DNA from: an uncultured Bacilli bacterium
GTDB lineage: Bacteria; Bacillota_I; Bacilli_A; RF39; UBA660
Reading direction: 5' to 3'
Assembly: GCA_944371325.1 (NCBI GenBank)
Contig: CALVXO010000010.1
Location: 1 to 56,258, forward strand
DNA length: 56,258 bases
Position numbers and translations under genes: made by a program. Below, piece by piece: positions 16,037 to 24,971 of this stretch (positions within the stretch are counted from its first letter, which is position 1; each line of letters starts with the position of its first letter). The notes beneath the pieces were generated by a model. The model saw only the letters and a program-made list of their open reading frames with translations. It was not told where the DNA came from and ran no database searches.

Positions 16037-16991
16037 ATTTCTTCACTAACACCTTTGCTAAACCATTTATTGAACCCTTAGCATCATAAACATCACATTT
16101 TTCTACTATATATTTACATAAGTTACTTAAATCGTTTAAAGATTTTTCACTTTCCATAGATGGCATTGGATAATCAAATCCAGTAATATAATTATAGGTT
16201 CCTTTAATTATTCGTGCCATACTTTCATAAAGAAATAAAAATTCATCTATTTTATCTTTTTTTCTTAAAAATGATTCTCCTAAATTTGTTGTATTAATAC
16301 TAAATACATTAGTTAGTTGTGCTTTATCATCATCACTTTTAAGAATTAAATTTGAATCAACAAATTCATTAACAACAATTTTCTTATTCCATTTATCATC
16401 CGTTTCAATATTGATTTTATCATATAAATCTGGGAAATATAGTTCAGTTGCTCCTAATCGCATTTGAATCTCTTTTGTACCACCTAAAATCATTGGTTTA
16501 TCATTTTCTATTCCTATAATAGAATGATCGTTAGATATTAACTTACAATTATGCTTTGACATTAATTCATAAGCTAAACTAGTTTTTCCAGCATTAGCAT
16601 CTCCTACCAAAACAAAGGCTTCATTAGAAGGATGTAATAAAGATGAACTATGTAATAAATACTTCTTTTGCTCAGATAAAATTTTTGAAAACATTGAAAG
16701 CATAATATATACTAAATCCATAAATCTTATATCACTTTCACTAACATTTAAAATTGAAACATTATATTTTTTATCGTAATGCATTTTTTTATTTTCATCA
16801 TTTATTATAATTATTGAATTGTGATAACAAATATCATCATTTGTTACTTTAGAAATTGAAACATCAGTTATCGGTATTGTCCTTCTTATTGATGAGTTTT
16901 TATCAATAAGTTTATTTTTAACTGTTTCATAATTTGTGTATACTTTTATTTCAGCATAATCTTTTATTTTAATTTTTATCTCATATAGCAT
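16026..16991 (-). CDS. HPr-kinase-related P-loop kinase
   Basis: A 321-residue protein. An N-terminal domain of about 100 residues is unassigned. The kinase part has a Walker A (GDANAGKTS, 130-138), an upstream LLHSSSLL strand and LISNDHSIIG (151-160), where the acidic residue replaces the HPr kinase catalytic Asp region. This resembles HprK-like kinases found with radical SAM enzymes in peptide-modifying cassettes (for example ScmC-type) rather than true HprK, whose N-terminal domain is absent. It would phosphorylate a Ser/Thr or a small molecule. It overlaps both neighbours by 11 bases, which implies coupled expression. Confidence 0.75.
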   Translation of the reverse strand: MLYEIKIKIKDYAEIKVYTNYETVKNKLIDKNSSIRRTIPITDVSISKVTNDDICYHNSIIIINDENKKMHYDKKYNVSILNVSESDIRFMDLVYIMLSMFSKILSEQKKYLLHSSSLLHPSNEAFVLVGDANAGKTSLAYELMSKHNCKLISNDHSIIGIENDKPMILGGTKEIQMRLGATELYFPDLYDKINIETDDKWNKKIVVNEFVDSNLILKSDDDKAQLTNVFSINTTNLGESFLRKKDKIDEFLFLYESMARIIKGTYNYITGFDYPMPSMESEKSLNDLSNLCKYIVEKCDVYDAKGSINGLAKVLVKKYEK

Positions 16992-17451
16992 ATTTATTCT
17001 CCTTATTTGATAATTTTTTCACTTCATTTACTATAAGTTCAATTAATTCATCACTATAATCTTCATTATAATAAATATATTCTGTATCAGTTAAACAATG
17101 TATTCCAGTAACCATAGGAGAATATGGATAATTTTTCTTTAAAAATATTTTTAACTTCTTTTTATTAGCTGAAGCCCACCCTATTTCAACATGAACTCCA
17201 CCTGAATTTGGAACACCTGGTATAATACAAACCAAATCAACATCTTTTATCGTATTATAATCTATTTCTGTACTTTCTTCAGCAGAACTATAAGTTTTAC
17301 CCCATTTTTCTCTTTCATGAGCTAAAAAATAATCACAATTTGCTTTTTTTATTTCATCTGTTAATTTAGTAAAAAATGATTTGTATTCATCTTTTACTTC
17401 ATACTTTTCATCACATAATTGTGAATATGGCATCGCTAAAAAAACTTTCAT
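16981..17451 (-). CDS. Nucleoside 2-deoxyribosyltransferase-like protein
   Basis: A 156-residue protein with the flavodoxin-like fold of the nucleoside deoxyribosyltransferase superfamily: N-terminal strand KVFLAMPYS, a central IKDVDLVCIIPG with the conserved Asp, and GGVHVEIGWA carrying the likely nucleophile Glu, followed by KKLKIFL. Family members swap or cleave the base of deoxynucleosides or 5'-monophosphates. The frame extends to 17532, but a strong AAAGGAGG site and ATG at 17451 define the start. It is just downstream of the nucleoside-phosphorylase-like gene. The two together suggest a nucleoside-derived substrate for the operon. Confidence 0.8.
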   Translation of the reverse strand: MKVFLAMPYSQLCDEKYEVKDEYKSFFTKLTDEIKKANCDYFLAHEREKWGKTYSSAEESTEIDYNTIKDVDLVCIIPGVPNSGGVHVEIGWASANKKKLKIFLKKNYPYSPMVTGIHCLTDTEYIYYNEDYSDELIELIVNEVKKLSNKENKYAI

Positions 17452-17461
17452 TTTTCCTCCT

Positions 17462-18301
17462 TTATTCATAAAAATCATCTGGGAATTCTCTAAAATTTTT
17501 GTTCTTTCTTGACATTTTAGAACAAATATCACAATTATATTTTTTATAGTCTTTTAAAAATTGTAATATTATTTTTGTTGTTCTTTCTCTACATGTTTTT
17601 ATATCTTCAACATACGCTTTTGCTTCTTGATTAGATTTTAAATTACTTATATATTTTGATCTACCTTTAGGATCATCAATTTGTACTGCAACACCTGCAT
17701 AACAAAGTTGATTAAGTCTTGCTAAAGTAGCTTCAGGATCACAAGTCTGTCCGACAATATCCCATCCCATTTTATTATAAAAGTCTAATTCTGCCTTTGT
17801 TTCTATTCTAGGATATCCATAAAATGATACATATATAGCATCTTCTTTTACTGGAAAATCCATTTTTCTACTTGCTTCACATAACTGTTTTGTTAGACTA
17901 CTACAAAATGGTTCATACATTTCAGCATTATGGAATGATATATTTTGGTTCCAAGCTATATTATAATTACCGGCTCCGACCAAATCTTTAAGAACGTAAA
18001 CACTTCCCTGTGACATTTCAGGATTAATTCCCCCAACTACAAATGTACCTATTAATTTATTAGCTCCCGAATTTTTTACAGCTTCAATTGTTTGTTGAAA
18101 ATTAATTTGACTTGATGGAACCTTTTCACTATTAAATCTCCCATATATAATTAAAACTGGAACATCATATATATGTCCTATATAACATCTATGAACAGGT
18201 CCAAAAGAAGTGTTTATTGTTACTCTTTTTAAATTAAATTTTTTTATTGTTTCATCACTTCTTAAAATAATTGCAACTTCTGGTTTAAATTCATTTAACA
18301 T
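17462..18301 (-). CDS. Purine nucleoside / methylthioadenosine phosphorylase-like protein
   Basis: A 279-residue member of the PNP/MTAP family, which splits nucleosides with phosphate into base and ribose-1-phosphate. The core is recognisable: GPVHRCYIG then VPVLIIYGR, GTFVVGGINP, and near residues 170-200 the substrate-site block YGYPRIETKAELDFY followed by VGQTCDPEATLARLNQLCYA. The usual phosphate-binding and Asn/Asp base-recognition segments are altered, for example IDDPKG, so specificity cannot be assigned. The C-terminal ~40 residues are basic and contain two Cys (CDIC). A TTAGGAGGA site precedes the ATG. It sits second in the operon. Confidence 0.8.
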   Translation of the reverse strand: MLNEFKPEVAIILRSDETIKKFNLKRVTINTSFGPVHRCYIGHIYDVPVLIIYGRFNSEKVPSSQINFQQTIEAVKNSGANKLIGTFVVGGINPEMSQGSVYVLKDLVGAGNYNIAWNQNISFHNAEMYEPFCSSLTKQLCEASRKMDFPVKEDAIYVSFYGYPRIETKAELDFYNKMGWDIVGQTCDPEATLARLNQLCYAGVAVQIDDPKGRSKYISNLKSNQEAKAYVEDIKTCRERTTKIILQFLKDYKKYNCDICSKMSRKNKNFREFPDDFYE

Positions 18302-18310
18302 ATTATCCTC

Positions 18311-19387
18311 CTAATTCTTAAAAAACATTGTAGGTAAATAACCATCATGCACAGAAACTCTTTTTTTCTTTAAAATTTTAAATTGTTCCTTATTTAAATT
18401 ATCATTATTTTCAAATGGACAATAAGGATCTCTTTGTTCCAATGTTTTATACCATAACATTCTTCTATCATATACCCCACCTCGACATTGATCTTTTATT
18501 GAACAATCATTACATTCCTTAGGTATAGGTGCTTCAATAAATTCATTAAATTTTACTTTAGAAAGAACATTGTTTTGTCTAATATCATATTTATTTCTAT
18601 AACCTTCACTTATTAAATAGGTAGAAGGACATATACTTCCATCAGGTAATATTCTTAAACTATTAACCCCGGTATTTTCCTTAATATTTGATCCTCTAGT
18701 ATATATATTTCCTAGTAACACATCACTTAATGAAACTATTTTGTACTTCTTATAAATATATTCAATTGCATCCATTAATGTCTTATAACTTAATATAAAT
18801 TTTTCATTTATTTTTTTATTATCACTTACTGGTCTATATATATTTAATCTAATTAAAGCATCATATTTTTTAGCAATAGCAAACAATCCATCAATATTCT
18901 CATGCGTCATAGTATCTTCAAAGCCAACAAAGACAATTGTTGCTTTTTTACCATCTTTCTTAAGCATTTTTAACGTATTTATTGCCCAATCATATGCTTT
19001 TGGTTGACCTCTAAAATAATTATGTTTTTCTGGATCAGCAAAATCCAACGATATATCAACTTCATCAATACATTCTTTATATATTTTATATAATCTAGGA
19101 TCTTTATTAACTCTTTCATATATATATCCATTAGAAGTTAAAGACTGAGTAATTTCAGGATATTTTTTCCTAACATATAAAATAAATTCAAAAAAATCAT
19201 CACTAAGAGCATTTTCCCCTGTACCATAATTGATTGAATCAATATAATCATGATTTTCATCAATAAATTTAATCCAATCTTTAATAGTAGCATCTTTTAT
19301 GCTTTGTCTAGTTTCTTTACTATAACAAAACCTACAATTCATATTACATAAATTTGTAATACCCCAACCAACATTATATTTTTCCAA
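18311..19387 (-). CDS. Radical SAM/SPASM protein
   Basis: This enzyme of about 358 residues has an N-terminal radical SAM cluster motif (CNMNCRFC, C14, C18, C21), the barrel, and a C-terminal SPASM-type Cys-rich region for auxiliary iron-sulfur clusters (SICPS, then CNDCSIKDQCRGG and DPYCPF). Such proteins act on peptides or proteins, and some on small substrates. It is the first gene of the operon, transcribed from a strong promoter at 19406-19434. The frame could begin at a GTG (19396), but this overlaps the GAGGTGA ribosome site; TTG at 19387 is correctly spaced and preferred. The substrate is unknown. No precursor peptide gene is visible next to it. Confidence 0.9.
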   Translation of the reverse strand: MEKYNVGWGITNLCNMNCRFCYSKETRQSIKDATIKDWIKFIDENHDYIDSINYGTGENALSDDFFEFILYVRKKYPEITQSLTSNGYIYERVNKDPRLYKIYKECIDEVDISLDFADPEKHNYFRGQPKAYDWAINTLKMLKKDGKKATIVFVGFEDTMTHENIDGLFAIAKKYDALIRLNIYRPVSDNKKINEKFILSYKTLMDAIEYIYKKYKIVSLSDVLLGNIYTRGSNIKENTGVNSLRILPDGSICPSTYLISEGYRNKYDIRQNNVLSKVKFNEFIEAPIPKECNDCSIKDQCRGGVYDRRMLWYKTLEQRDPYCPFENNDNLNKEQFKILKKKRVSVHDGYLPTMFFKN

Positions 19388-19405
19388 ATATATCACCTCA
19401 AGAAA

Positions 19406-19434
19406 AGTATATTACAGTTTATAGCATAAATCAA
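19406..19434 (-). promoter_or_regulatory. Promoter of the radical SAM-nucleoside operon
   Basis: TTGATT (19434-19429) lies 17 bases from TATACT (19411-19406), a near-consensus sigma-A promoter, about 20 bases before the first start codon. No operator or riboswitch-like fold is evident around it. Confidence 0.75.
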
Positions 19435-19527
19435 TTACATAATTTTTATAGTTTATATAAGATTATTTTATAAATACTTTTGTTTATAATCTTATAAATT
19501 TTTTTTATAATATTTTTAATAAAAAAA

Positions 19528-19550
19528 TTTAGGTTAATTAATAACCTAAA
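19528..19550 (-). terminator. Terminator after the HtrA-like gene
   Basis: A 9-bp perfect stem (TTTAGGTTA 19528-19536 with TAACCTAAA 19542-19550) is followed on the minus strand by T7. The htrA stop codon (19546-19548) lies within it. Confidence 0.85.
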
Positions 19551-20619
19551 TCGCTTTATTTAATTTTACTTCAACAGTATTTGTTTTACCATCTCTTTCA
19601 TATTCAAGTTTAATGGTATCACCAACACTATATTTATATAAAATGTATTTTAAATGAGTACTATCTTCTATTTCGATATCATTTATTTTTAAAATGACAT
19701 CATCTTTTTGTAATCCAGCTACTCCTGCAGGAGAATCTTTTTCAACATCAACTACTACTACACCTTTTTCATAATCTTTATTTAAATATACTTTATAGCT
19801 AAATAAAGCATATTGATTATTAGCATCAATCATACTAACTCCTAGTAATGGTCGTTCAATTTTTTCACCATTTTCTAGTCTATCTAAGACAGATGTAGCC
19901 ATTTCAATTGGAATAGCAAAGCCCATACCTTCTATTTCATCTTCAACTAATTTTAAAGTATTTATACCAATTACTTCACCATTAATATTAACTAAAGGGC
20001 CACCACTATTACCAGGATTTATAGCAGTATTAGTTTGAATTACTTCCATCATAAATGCTCCACCGTCATCTAATGTTACATTTACTGTTCTATTCTTACC
20101 AGAAATAATACCTTTAGTAACAGTACCTGCATATTTAACGTCAACCGGTGTACCTACAGCAAATACAGTATCACCTATTTCAGAATCAGTACTACTACCT
20201 AGAGACGCAACTTGTAGTACAAATGATTTATCAACACGCAAAACTGCTAAATCGGCATATTCATCACTACCTAATAAAGTAGCTTCAACGGTTACGTTTT
20301 CAGTATTAGTAACTTCTATTTTCTTAGATCCACTAATAACATGATTGTTAGTCAATATATAACCATATTTATCATCAGTTTTGTATACAAATCCTGTTCC
20401 AGTTGCTTGTAATTGACTGCTATAATTTAAAACTGTAACAACAGAATCATAAACTTTATCTACTGCTGGAGCAATAGTATCGCTTTCACTAATGTTAACT
20501 TCTTGAACTACCTTTTCACCATTTTCATTTGGAATATAATAAACTACTAATAATGTTCCACTTATTCCAATAAATAATGACAATATAACAGAACATATAT
20601 AAATTATTTTATTTTTCAC
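19546..20619 (-). CDS. HtrA/DegP-like membrane serine protease
   Basis: A protein of about 357 residues with an N-terminal transmembrane anchor (about 5-28), a trypsin-like domain with the full triad (His93 in NNHVI, Asp123 in DLAVL, Ser205 in GNSGGPL) and one C-terminal PDZ domain from about 255 (DSPAGVAGLQKDDVIL). It would degrade misfolded proteins outside the membrane. The frame extends to a GTG at 20628, but that overlaps the AAAGGG site; the GTG at 20619 is preferred. It follows the Abi_2 gene by a few bases, an unusual partner, and ends at a strong terminator. Confidence 0.93.
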   Translation of the reverse strand: MKNKIIYICSVILSLFIGISGTLLVVYYIPNENGEKVVQEVNISESDTIAPAVDKVYDSVVTVLNYSSQLQATGTGFVYKTDDKYGYILTNNHVISGSKKIEVTNTENVTVEATLLGSDEYADLAVLRVDKSFVLQVASLGSSTDSEIGDTVFAVGTPVDVKYAGTVTKGIISGKNRTVNVTLDDGGAFMMEVIQTNTAINPGNSGGPLVNINGEVIGINTLKLVEDEIEGMGFAIPIEMATSVLDRLENGEKIERPLLGVSMIDANNQYALFSYKVYLNKDYEKGVVVVDVEKDSPAGVAGLQKDDVILKINDIEIEDSTHLKYILYKYSVGDTIKLEYERDGKTNTVEVKLNKAI

Positions 20620-20632
20620 ATCAATCACCCTT

Positions 20633-21562
20633 TCAATCTATATTTTCTAATTCTCGCCAATTATCTGGAAATCCAATTTTGTTTAAAATCGATTTTGTAT
20701 CAACCGATTCAATTTTGCCATCTAAAATATCTATTTCATAACCTATTTCATTTATTAAATCATGAAATTCCCCATCACCTAACATTTGTCTTAAAATTAT
20801 TAAAACAGCAAAAAAATCGTTTTTACCATATATGTACTCATTTTCAACTTTTGGAATATTTAAAAATTGATGGAATCTATTATCAGGAATACTCCTTTGA
20901 GTTACATGATCATATAGAATATCTTCATGAGCACATAAATTTCTATAGTTCGATAACAGATACAAATAAATATTTAACTCTTCTGAGTCTATGTGATAAA
21001 AATCAGCAATTTCCTCTTGATCTTCATACTTTAATATAGAATATAATTCAGAAATTATTCCAAAAGATAAAACTTTAACAGAAACCCACATTGGAATATA
21101 ACCATAATTACTGATATAGTGTTTAGTAGCTCTATGTTGTTTTCCATTTAATCTAATTTGTCTTTTCATTTTATTGATTACATCATTGACTTGACTTAGT
21201 TTAAAACTTTCATACCTAAAATGCTTAGGATTTAAATAATCTTTTTCCCTATGACCATATTTTTTTGACATTTGATAGCTAATAATAGATTTTATATTAT
21301 TTTCAATAATCATAATATTTTTAAACATAATATTTCTTAATCTACGATCAAAAATAAATATAGCATATAATTCTTCAAAAGTAGCACCAGGCACAAACTT
21401 ATTATTATTACTAGCACTAGTTAATAAATGTCTATAACCATTAATAAAAAAATAATTTTCTTTAAACAGTATTTCCTTTGTTTTTTCATAATCAGTTATT
21501 TTTAGTCCTTTTGATTCTAATATTTCAATTTGTTCTTCCAAAGTCTTAAATGTCTTTTGCAT
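20633..21562 (-). CDS. Abi_2 family protein (AbiD/AbiF-like, HEPN)
   Basis: A 309-residue protein of the Abi_2 family linked to abortive phage infection. Conserved blocks include the N-terminal helix with ENYFFINGYRHL (35-46), FDRRLRNIMF (71-80) and the HEPN-type RNase motif Rx4H in NYRNLCAHE (R207, H212). HEPN proteins of this type are thought to act as RNA-cutting effectors. The ATG has a GGTGG site and an extended -10 promoter just upstream. It is the first gene of a unit whose second gene encodes the HtrA protease. Anti-phage activity is inferred from the family. Confidence 0.85.
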   Translation of the reverse strand: MQKTFKTLEEQIEILESKGLKITDYEKTKEILFKENYFFINGYRHLLTSASNNNKFVPGATFEELYAIFIFDRRLRNIMFKNIMIIENNIKSIISYQMSKKYGHREKDYLNPKHFRYESFKLSQVNDVINKMKRQIRLNGKQHRATKHYISNYGYIPMWVSVKVLSFGIISELYSILKYEDQEEIADFYHIDSEELNIYLYLLSNYRNLCAHEDILYDHVTQRSIPDNRFHQFLNIPKVENEYIYGKNDFFAVLIILRQMLGDGEFHDLINEIGYEIDILDGKIESVDTKSILNKIGFPDNWRELENID

Positions 21563-21577
21563 TTTACCACCATTATA

Positions 21578-21586
21578 ATTATATCA
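21578..21586 (-). promoter_or_regulatory. Extended -10 promoter of the Abi_2-HtrA unit
   Basis: TGA-TATAAT on the minus strand (21586-21578), an extended -10, lies about 15 bases before the Abi_2 start. No good -35 hexamer is seen at 17 bases. Confidence 0.5.
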
Positions 21587-21640
21587 TAAAATATGACGAA
21601 AAAAGTGAAAAATAAATGATAATTTAATTTTATAAAAAAA

Positions 21641-21660
21641 TAAGCACAATTATGTGCTTA
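21641..21660 (-). terminator. Terminator after the DUF1292-like gene
   Basis: An 8-bp perfect stem (TAAGCACA 21641-21648 with TGTGCTTA 21653-21660) with a 4-base loop is followed by T7 on the minus strand. It ends the envelope operon that begins at 26348. Confidence 0.85.
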
Positions 21661-21667
21661 CCTTTTG

Positions 21668-21913
21668 TTAATCTGCTAAACCTACATATTTAACAATTAA
21701 TTTGAATAAATTACTGTCAGTAACTTTTTGAACAGATTTTTTACCGTTATATTCAACTTCTTCAAAAATTACATACTCTTCTAAAATATCTTTTTCATCA
21801 TCAGTTAATCTTGCAGAAACAAAATAATTGTTATTTTTATATACTGCTTGTTTTAAAACAATGTACTTCTTACCATTTTCAAGTTCCATAACTTGATTTA
21901 TTCTATTTTCCAT
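21668..21913 (-). CDS. DUF1292-like small protein
   Basis: An 81-residue acidic protein with the beta-rich DUF1292 pattern: LENGKKYIVLKQAVYKNNNY followed by an E/D-rich strand pair and a short C-terminal helix. Family function is unknown; in Firmicutes it usually lies near housekeeping genes such as ruvX. Here it is the last gene of the operon with the large coiled-coil protein. Its ATG lies two bases after that protein's stop, so it depends on translational coupling. Confidence 0.7.
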   Translation of the reverse strand: MENRINQVMELENGKKYIVLKQAVYKNNNYFVSARLTDDEKDILEEYVIFEEVEYNGKKSVQKVTDSNLFKLIVKYVGLAD

Positions 21914-21915
21914 AA

Positions 21916-24900
21916 TTATCGTGTCATACCTCCTTCAGATATTCCTAATTCATCTAATACAGCATTATAATCATCAGTTTTTTCTTCTGTCATATTATCT
22001 TGTGGAGCTGATACGTTATCTGGGTTAACTGCGACATCAATATTACCAGTAGAATCATCAAATGTAACGCCATCAATTGAATCAGAAGTAGTATAATCGT
22101 AATTTGTATCGTTTGAAACTACATCAGAATTTTCTAAGTTACTATTATCTACAGCAACAGAACCATCTGGAGTATCGATAACAAATGTATCTCCAGGTTG
22201 TACAGTTACATCTACTGAATCTAGAGTAGGTTCAGGTTCTGGATCAGGATAAACTGGATCTGGAAGAACAGGATCTGGAACTTGATCTGGAGTAATTTCT
22301 TCAGGATAATCTGGATTTGGGAAAATAATATCTTGATAATTTTGATCTGAAGTAGTTTGATCTGGAATAACTACAGTAGAATCTGGAATAGGATTTACGA
22401 CACCTCCACCACCTGTATTAGTATTGCCACCAGTTGAAGGTTTCTTCATATGACTTAAAATTTTATTAACTTTATCTTGAACTGCTTCATAATCATATCC
22501 AGCATCAGTTAAACGATCTTTTCTATCTTGTCCATTACCCCAATCACCATGAATAACTTCCCAAGCTAACTCCTCAATAGATTTTTTAGGAGCTTCAGGT
22601 TCTTCTTCAACTACTTCAACCTCGACTTCAGGCTCTTCGGCAGTTTCAGGTGTTGCTGTTTCCACAGTTGCAATTTCTTCAATAGATGGAGCAACTACTT
22701 TTTCATTACCACAACGAGACAATAATAAGCCTACTGCTAAGCCACCAGCTACAATCAAACCTATTTTTACTTTTCTCCAAAAATTCTTTCTATATGGCCC
22801 TGTTATTTTTTCTAAAATAGCTTTATTTGGAGACTTCCAAGACACAATTGGAACAGGATTATTGTTGTCTTCTGTTTTTTCTGGTTTGTTGCTATCAACT
22901 GATGGTGAAGTTACGTCATCAGTTCTTTCAGGATTTGTCCCAACAACTATTGGCGGAATATCATTTTCTTCTTTTTCAGCTTCATCACTATCAACTGATG
23001 AAGTACCTCCCCCTTCAGTTTTTTCAAAATCTTCACCGAAAACTATTGGAGGAATATCATTTTCGTATCTTTCTGGTTCACCACTAAATACTATTGGTGG
23101 AATATCATTTTCTTCTTTTTCAAATTCATCATCATCAACTGGTGGTGTAACAACTTCTTCAGTTCTTTTAGGATTTGCTCCGACAATTATTGGAGGAATA
23201 TCATTTTCTTCTTTTTCAAATTCATCATCATCAACTGGCGGTGTAACAACTTCTTCAGTTCTTTTAGGATTTGCACCAACAACTATTGGTGAAACTAGAG
23301 TCTCACCCCTTTTTGGCTCATCTGTCACAATAGTCATACCTTCTAACCCATCAGTAGATATAATTGGTTCGTGAACAGTTTCATTTTTTTTAGGCTCATA
23401 ATGACTACTTTGAGATTTTTTTAATCTAGCTACCATTTCATCTAATTCTGTTTCATAATCGTAATAAACAGCATTTTCTCTCATTTTTAAAATTTCCAAT
23501 TGGCTATTTAATGAGTCTAACTTAGATTGATCCTGTGCCATTAAATATTTATTAACACCAGTTCTCTCATTTAAAGTCTTAGTTTTACCTTCTAATAATT
23601 TCATTTCATTATTTCTAATATTTTCTAAATTTTTTCTTTCTTTCTTAGCTAATGTTATTGAAAAATCAGATGAGAAAGAAGCTTTTGTCAATTTTTCTAT
23701 TCTTCTATCAATTTCATTTATTTGTTTTTGTATTCTTCTTTTTTCTTGACTTATTTCATCTTTTTGACTTTCATAAGCTTCTGTAGGTAATACTATTTGC
23801 TTTAAACGTAAATCAAATAATTGTGAATTTAATGATTCTTTATTCTTTTCTTCTTGTTCGATTCTAAATTCATAATCTTTTTTACTATTTTCATATTTAA
23901 TTATATTTGCATCTATTGCTTTAATATCTGCTTCATATTTTGCAACATTTCCTTCTAAATCATTAATTTCTTGATTCATTGCCTCAACAGCAAAGATAGA
24001 AGGTAAATAATTATCAGGATTATTAAGTTTTTCTTCTAAGGCAAGTTTTTCAATTAATATGTCAGCTTGCATTCTTTGGTTTTCTGCTATTTCATCTTCC
24101 GCATCAATATAATCTTTATTAGCTAATTTATCTGGCATTTTAGCTTTCATTTCTTGTAATTTTTCTAAAGCTTCTTCCATACTTATTTTATCTTTTTCAA
24201 GATTATCAATTAATGATTCTATTTCTATTGGAAAATCAAATGATAAATATTCTTCTCTTCCAGTAAAAGCTTTAACAGTAGCTTGTAATTGTAATAATTT
24301 TCTTTGATCGCTTTCTTTTTTTGTTTTATCAATAGTGTCTTTTTTCGAATTTTCCATTTCTACTATAGAATTTAATAAAGCATTATATCTATCCTTACTA
24401 TTGGCCAATGTTTCTAAGCGTTGATTAATTTGTTTTTTGCTTGTCAACAGATCCTTCATTTCATCATTGTATTGATTTAATTCATTTTTTACAAATTGAA
24501 TTCCAGCTCTTGCTTCTGCAATTTTTCCCAATACTTTCTTATCTTGCTCAGGAGTTGGATTATTTCCTAAACGTCTTAATTCTGCACTATAACGTTCTAA
24601 ATCTTTTTGAGCTTCGCTTAATAATGCTTTACTTGCTTCTATTTCTTTTGTTACAGCATTAATTCTATTTTCATTACTAACTTTGTTAGCTTCGTTTTGT
24701 GCAATTTCTTCTTCGATTTTTCCTATTCTATAATTATAGTCATAAATTTTTGCTTGATTTTTCATGTAAGAAAAATCTTGATAATTACTATCATCTTCTA
24801 ATTTTGTTTTTAATTCTTGAATTTCATAATTTAGCATTTCACGTTGTTTTTGAATTTTATCTAATTCTTCATCTTTACTTTTCTTAGCAGCTTCTGTTAC

Positions 24901-24963
24901 TTTATCATTATTGACAGCATCTAGCATTTCTTTAAGTCGTTTTAATAATTGATCTTTTCTCAT
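21916..24963 (-). CDS. Large coiled-coil membrane protein with 32-residue repeats
   Basis: A 1015-residue protein. Residues 1 to about 530 are almost continuous Lys/Glu coiled coil. About 550-690 is a proline-acidic region built from repeats ending in ENDIPPI, each about 32 residues. One transmembrane helix follows (GLIVAGGLAVGLLLS, around 735-755), then an acidic Pro/Val-rich tail with PDP repeats. This predicts a cytoplasmic coiled coil with an extracellular tail. I recognise no family; a role in cell shape, division or envelope anchoring is speculation. It starts 8 bases after the Cys-rich partner gene stops, behind an AGGTG site. Confidence 0.8.
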   Translation of the reverse strand: MRKDQLLKRLKEMLDAVNNDKVTEAAKKSKDEELDKIQKQREMLNYEIQELKTKLEDDSNYQDFSYMKNQAKIYDYNYRIGKIEEEIAQNEANKVSNENRINAVTKEIEASKALLSEAQKDLERYSAELRRLGNNPTPEQDKKVLGKIAEARAGIQFVKNELNQYNDEMKDLLTSKKQINQRLETLANSKDRYNALLNSIVEMENSKKDTIDKTKKESDQRKLLQLQATVKAFTGREEYLSFDFPIEIESLIDNLEKDKISMEEALEKLQEMKAKMPDKLANKDYIDAEDEIAENQRMQADILIEKLALEEKLNNPDNYLPSIFAVEAMNQEINDLEGNVAKYEADIKAIDANIIKYENSKKDYEFRIEQEEKNKESLNSQLFDLRLKQIVLPTEAYESQKDEISQEKRRIQKQINEIDRRIEKLTKASFSSDFSITLAKKERKNLENIRNNEMKLLEGKTKTLNERTGVNKYLMAQDQSKLDSLNSQLEILKMRENAVYYDYETELDEMVARLKKSQSSHYEPKKNETVHEPIISTDGLEGMTIVTDEPKRGETLVSPIVVGANPKRTEEVVTPPVDDDEFEKEENDIPPIIVGANPKRTEEVVTPPVDDDEFEKEENDIPPIVFSGEPERYENDIPPIVFGEDFEKTEGGGTSSVDSDEAEKEENDIPPIVVGTNPERTDDVTSPSVDSNKPEKTEDNNNPVPIVSWKSPNKAILEKITGPYRKNFWRKVKIGLIVAGGLAVGLLLSRCGNEKVVAPSIEEIATVETATPETAEEPEVEVEVVEEEPEAPKKSIEELAWEVIHGDWGNGQDRKDRLTDAGYDYEAVQDKVNKILSHMKKPSTGGNTNTGGGGVVNPIPDSTVVIPDQTTSDQNYQDIIFPNPDYPEEITPDQVPDPVLPDPVYPDPEPEPTLDSVDVTVQPGDTFVIDTPDGSVAVDNSNLENSDVVSNDTNYDYTTSDSIDGVTFDDSTGNIDVAVNPDNVSAPQDNMTEEKTDDYNAVLDELGISEGGMTR
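22850..23290 (-). repeat. In-gene tandem repeats (96-base units)
   Basis: Two nearly identical 96-base units (GGNGGAATATCA blocks begin at 23096 and 23192) encode VGANPKRTEEV-type repeats of 32 residues, flanked by at least three degenerate copies. Phase is kept, so copy number could change without frameshift. Confidence 0.8.
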
Positions 24964-24971
24964 AAAAACAC

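Noticed and set aside
14474..19387. A RiPP cluster with a precursor peptide
   Set aside because: No short ORF with a leader-core pattern was found in the gaps at 14400-14473 or 19388-19545, and the nucleoside enzymes do not fit a peptide pathway.
22827..23374. Long plus-strand ORFs over the repeat region
   Set aside because: They are antisense shadows of the proline-acidic repeats in the coiled-coil gene, with no ribosome sites.
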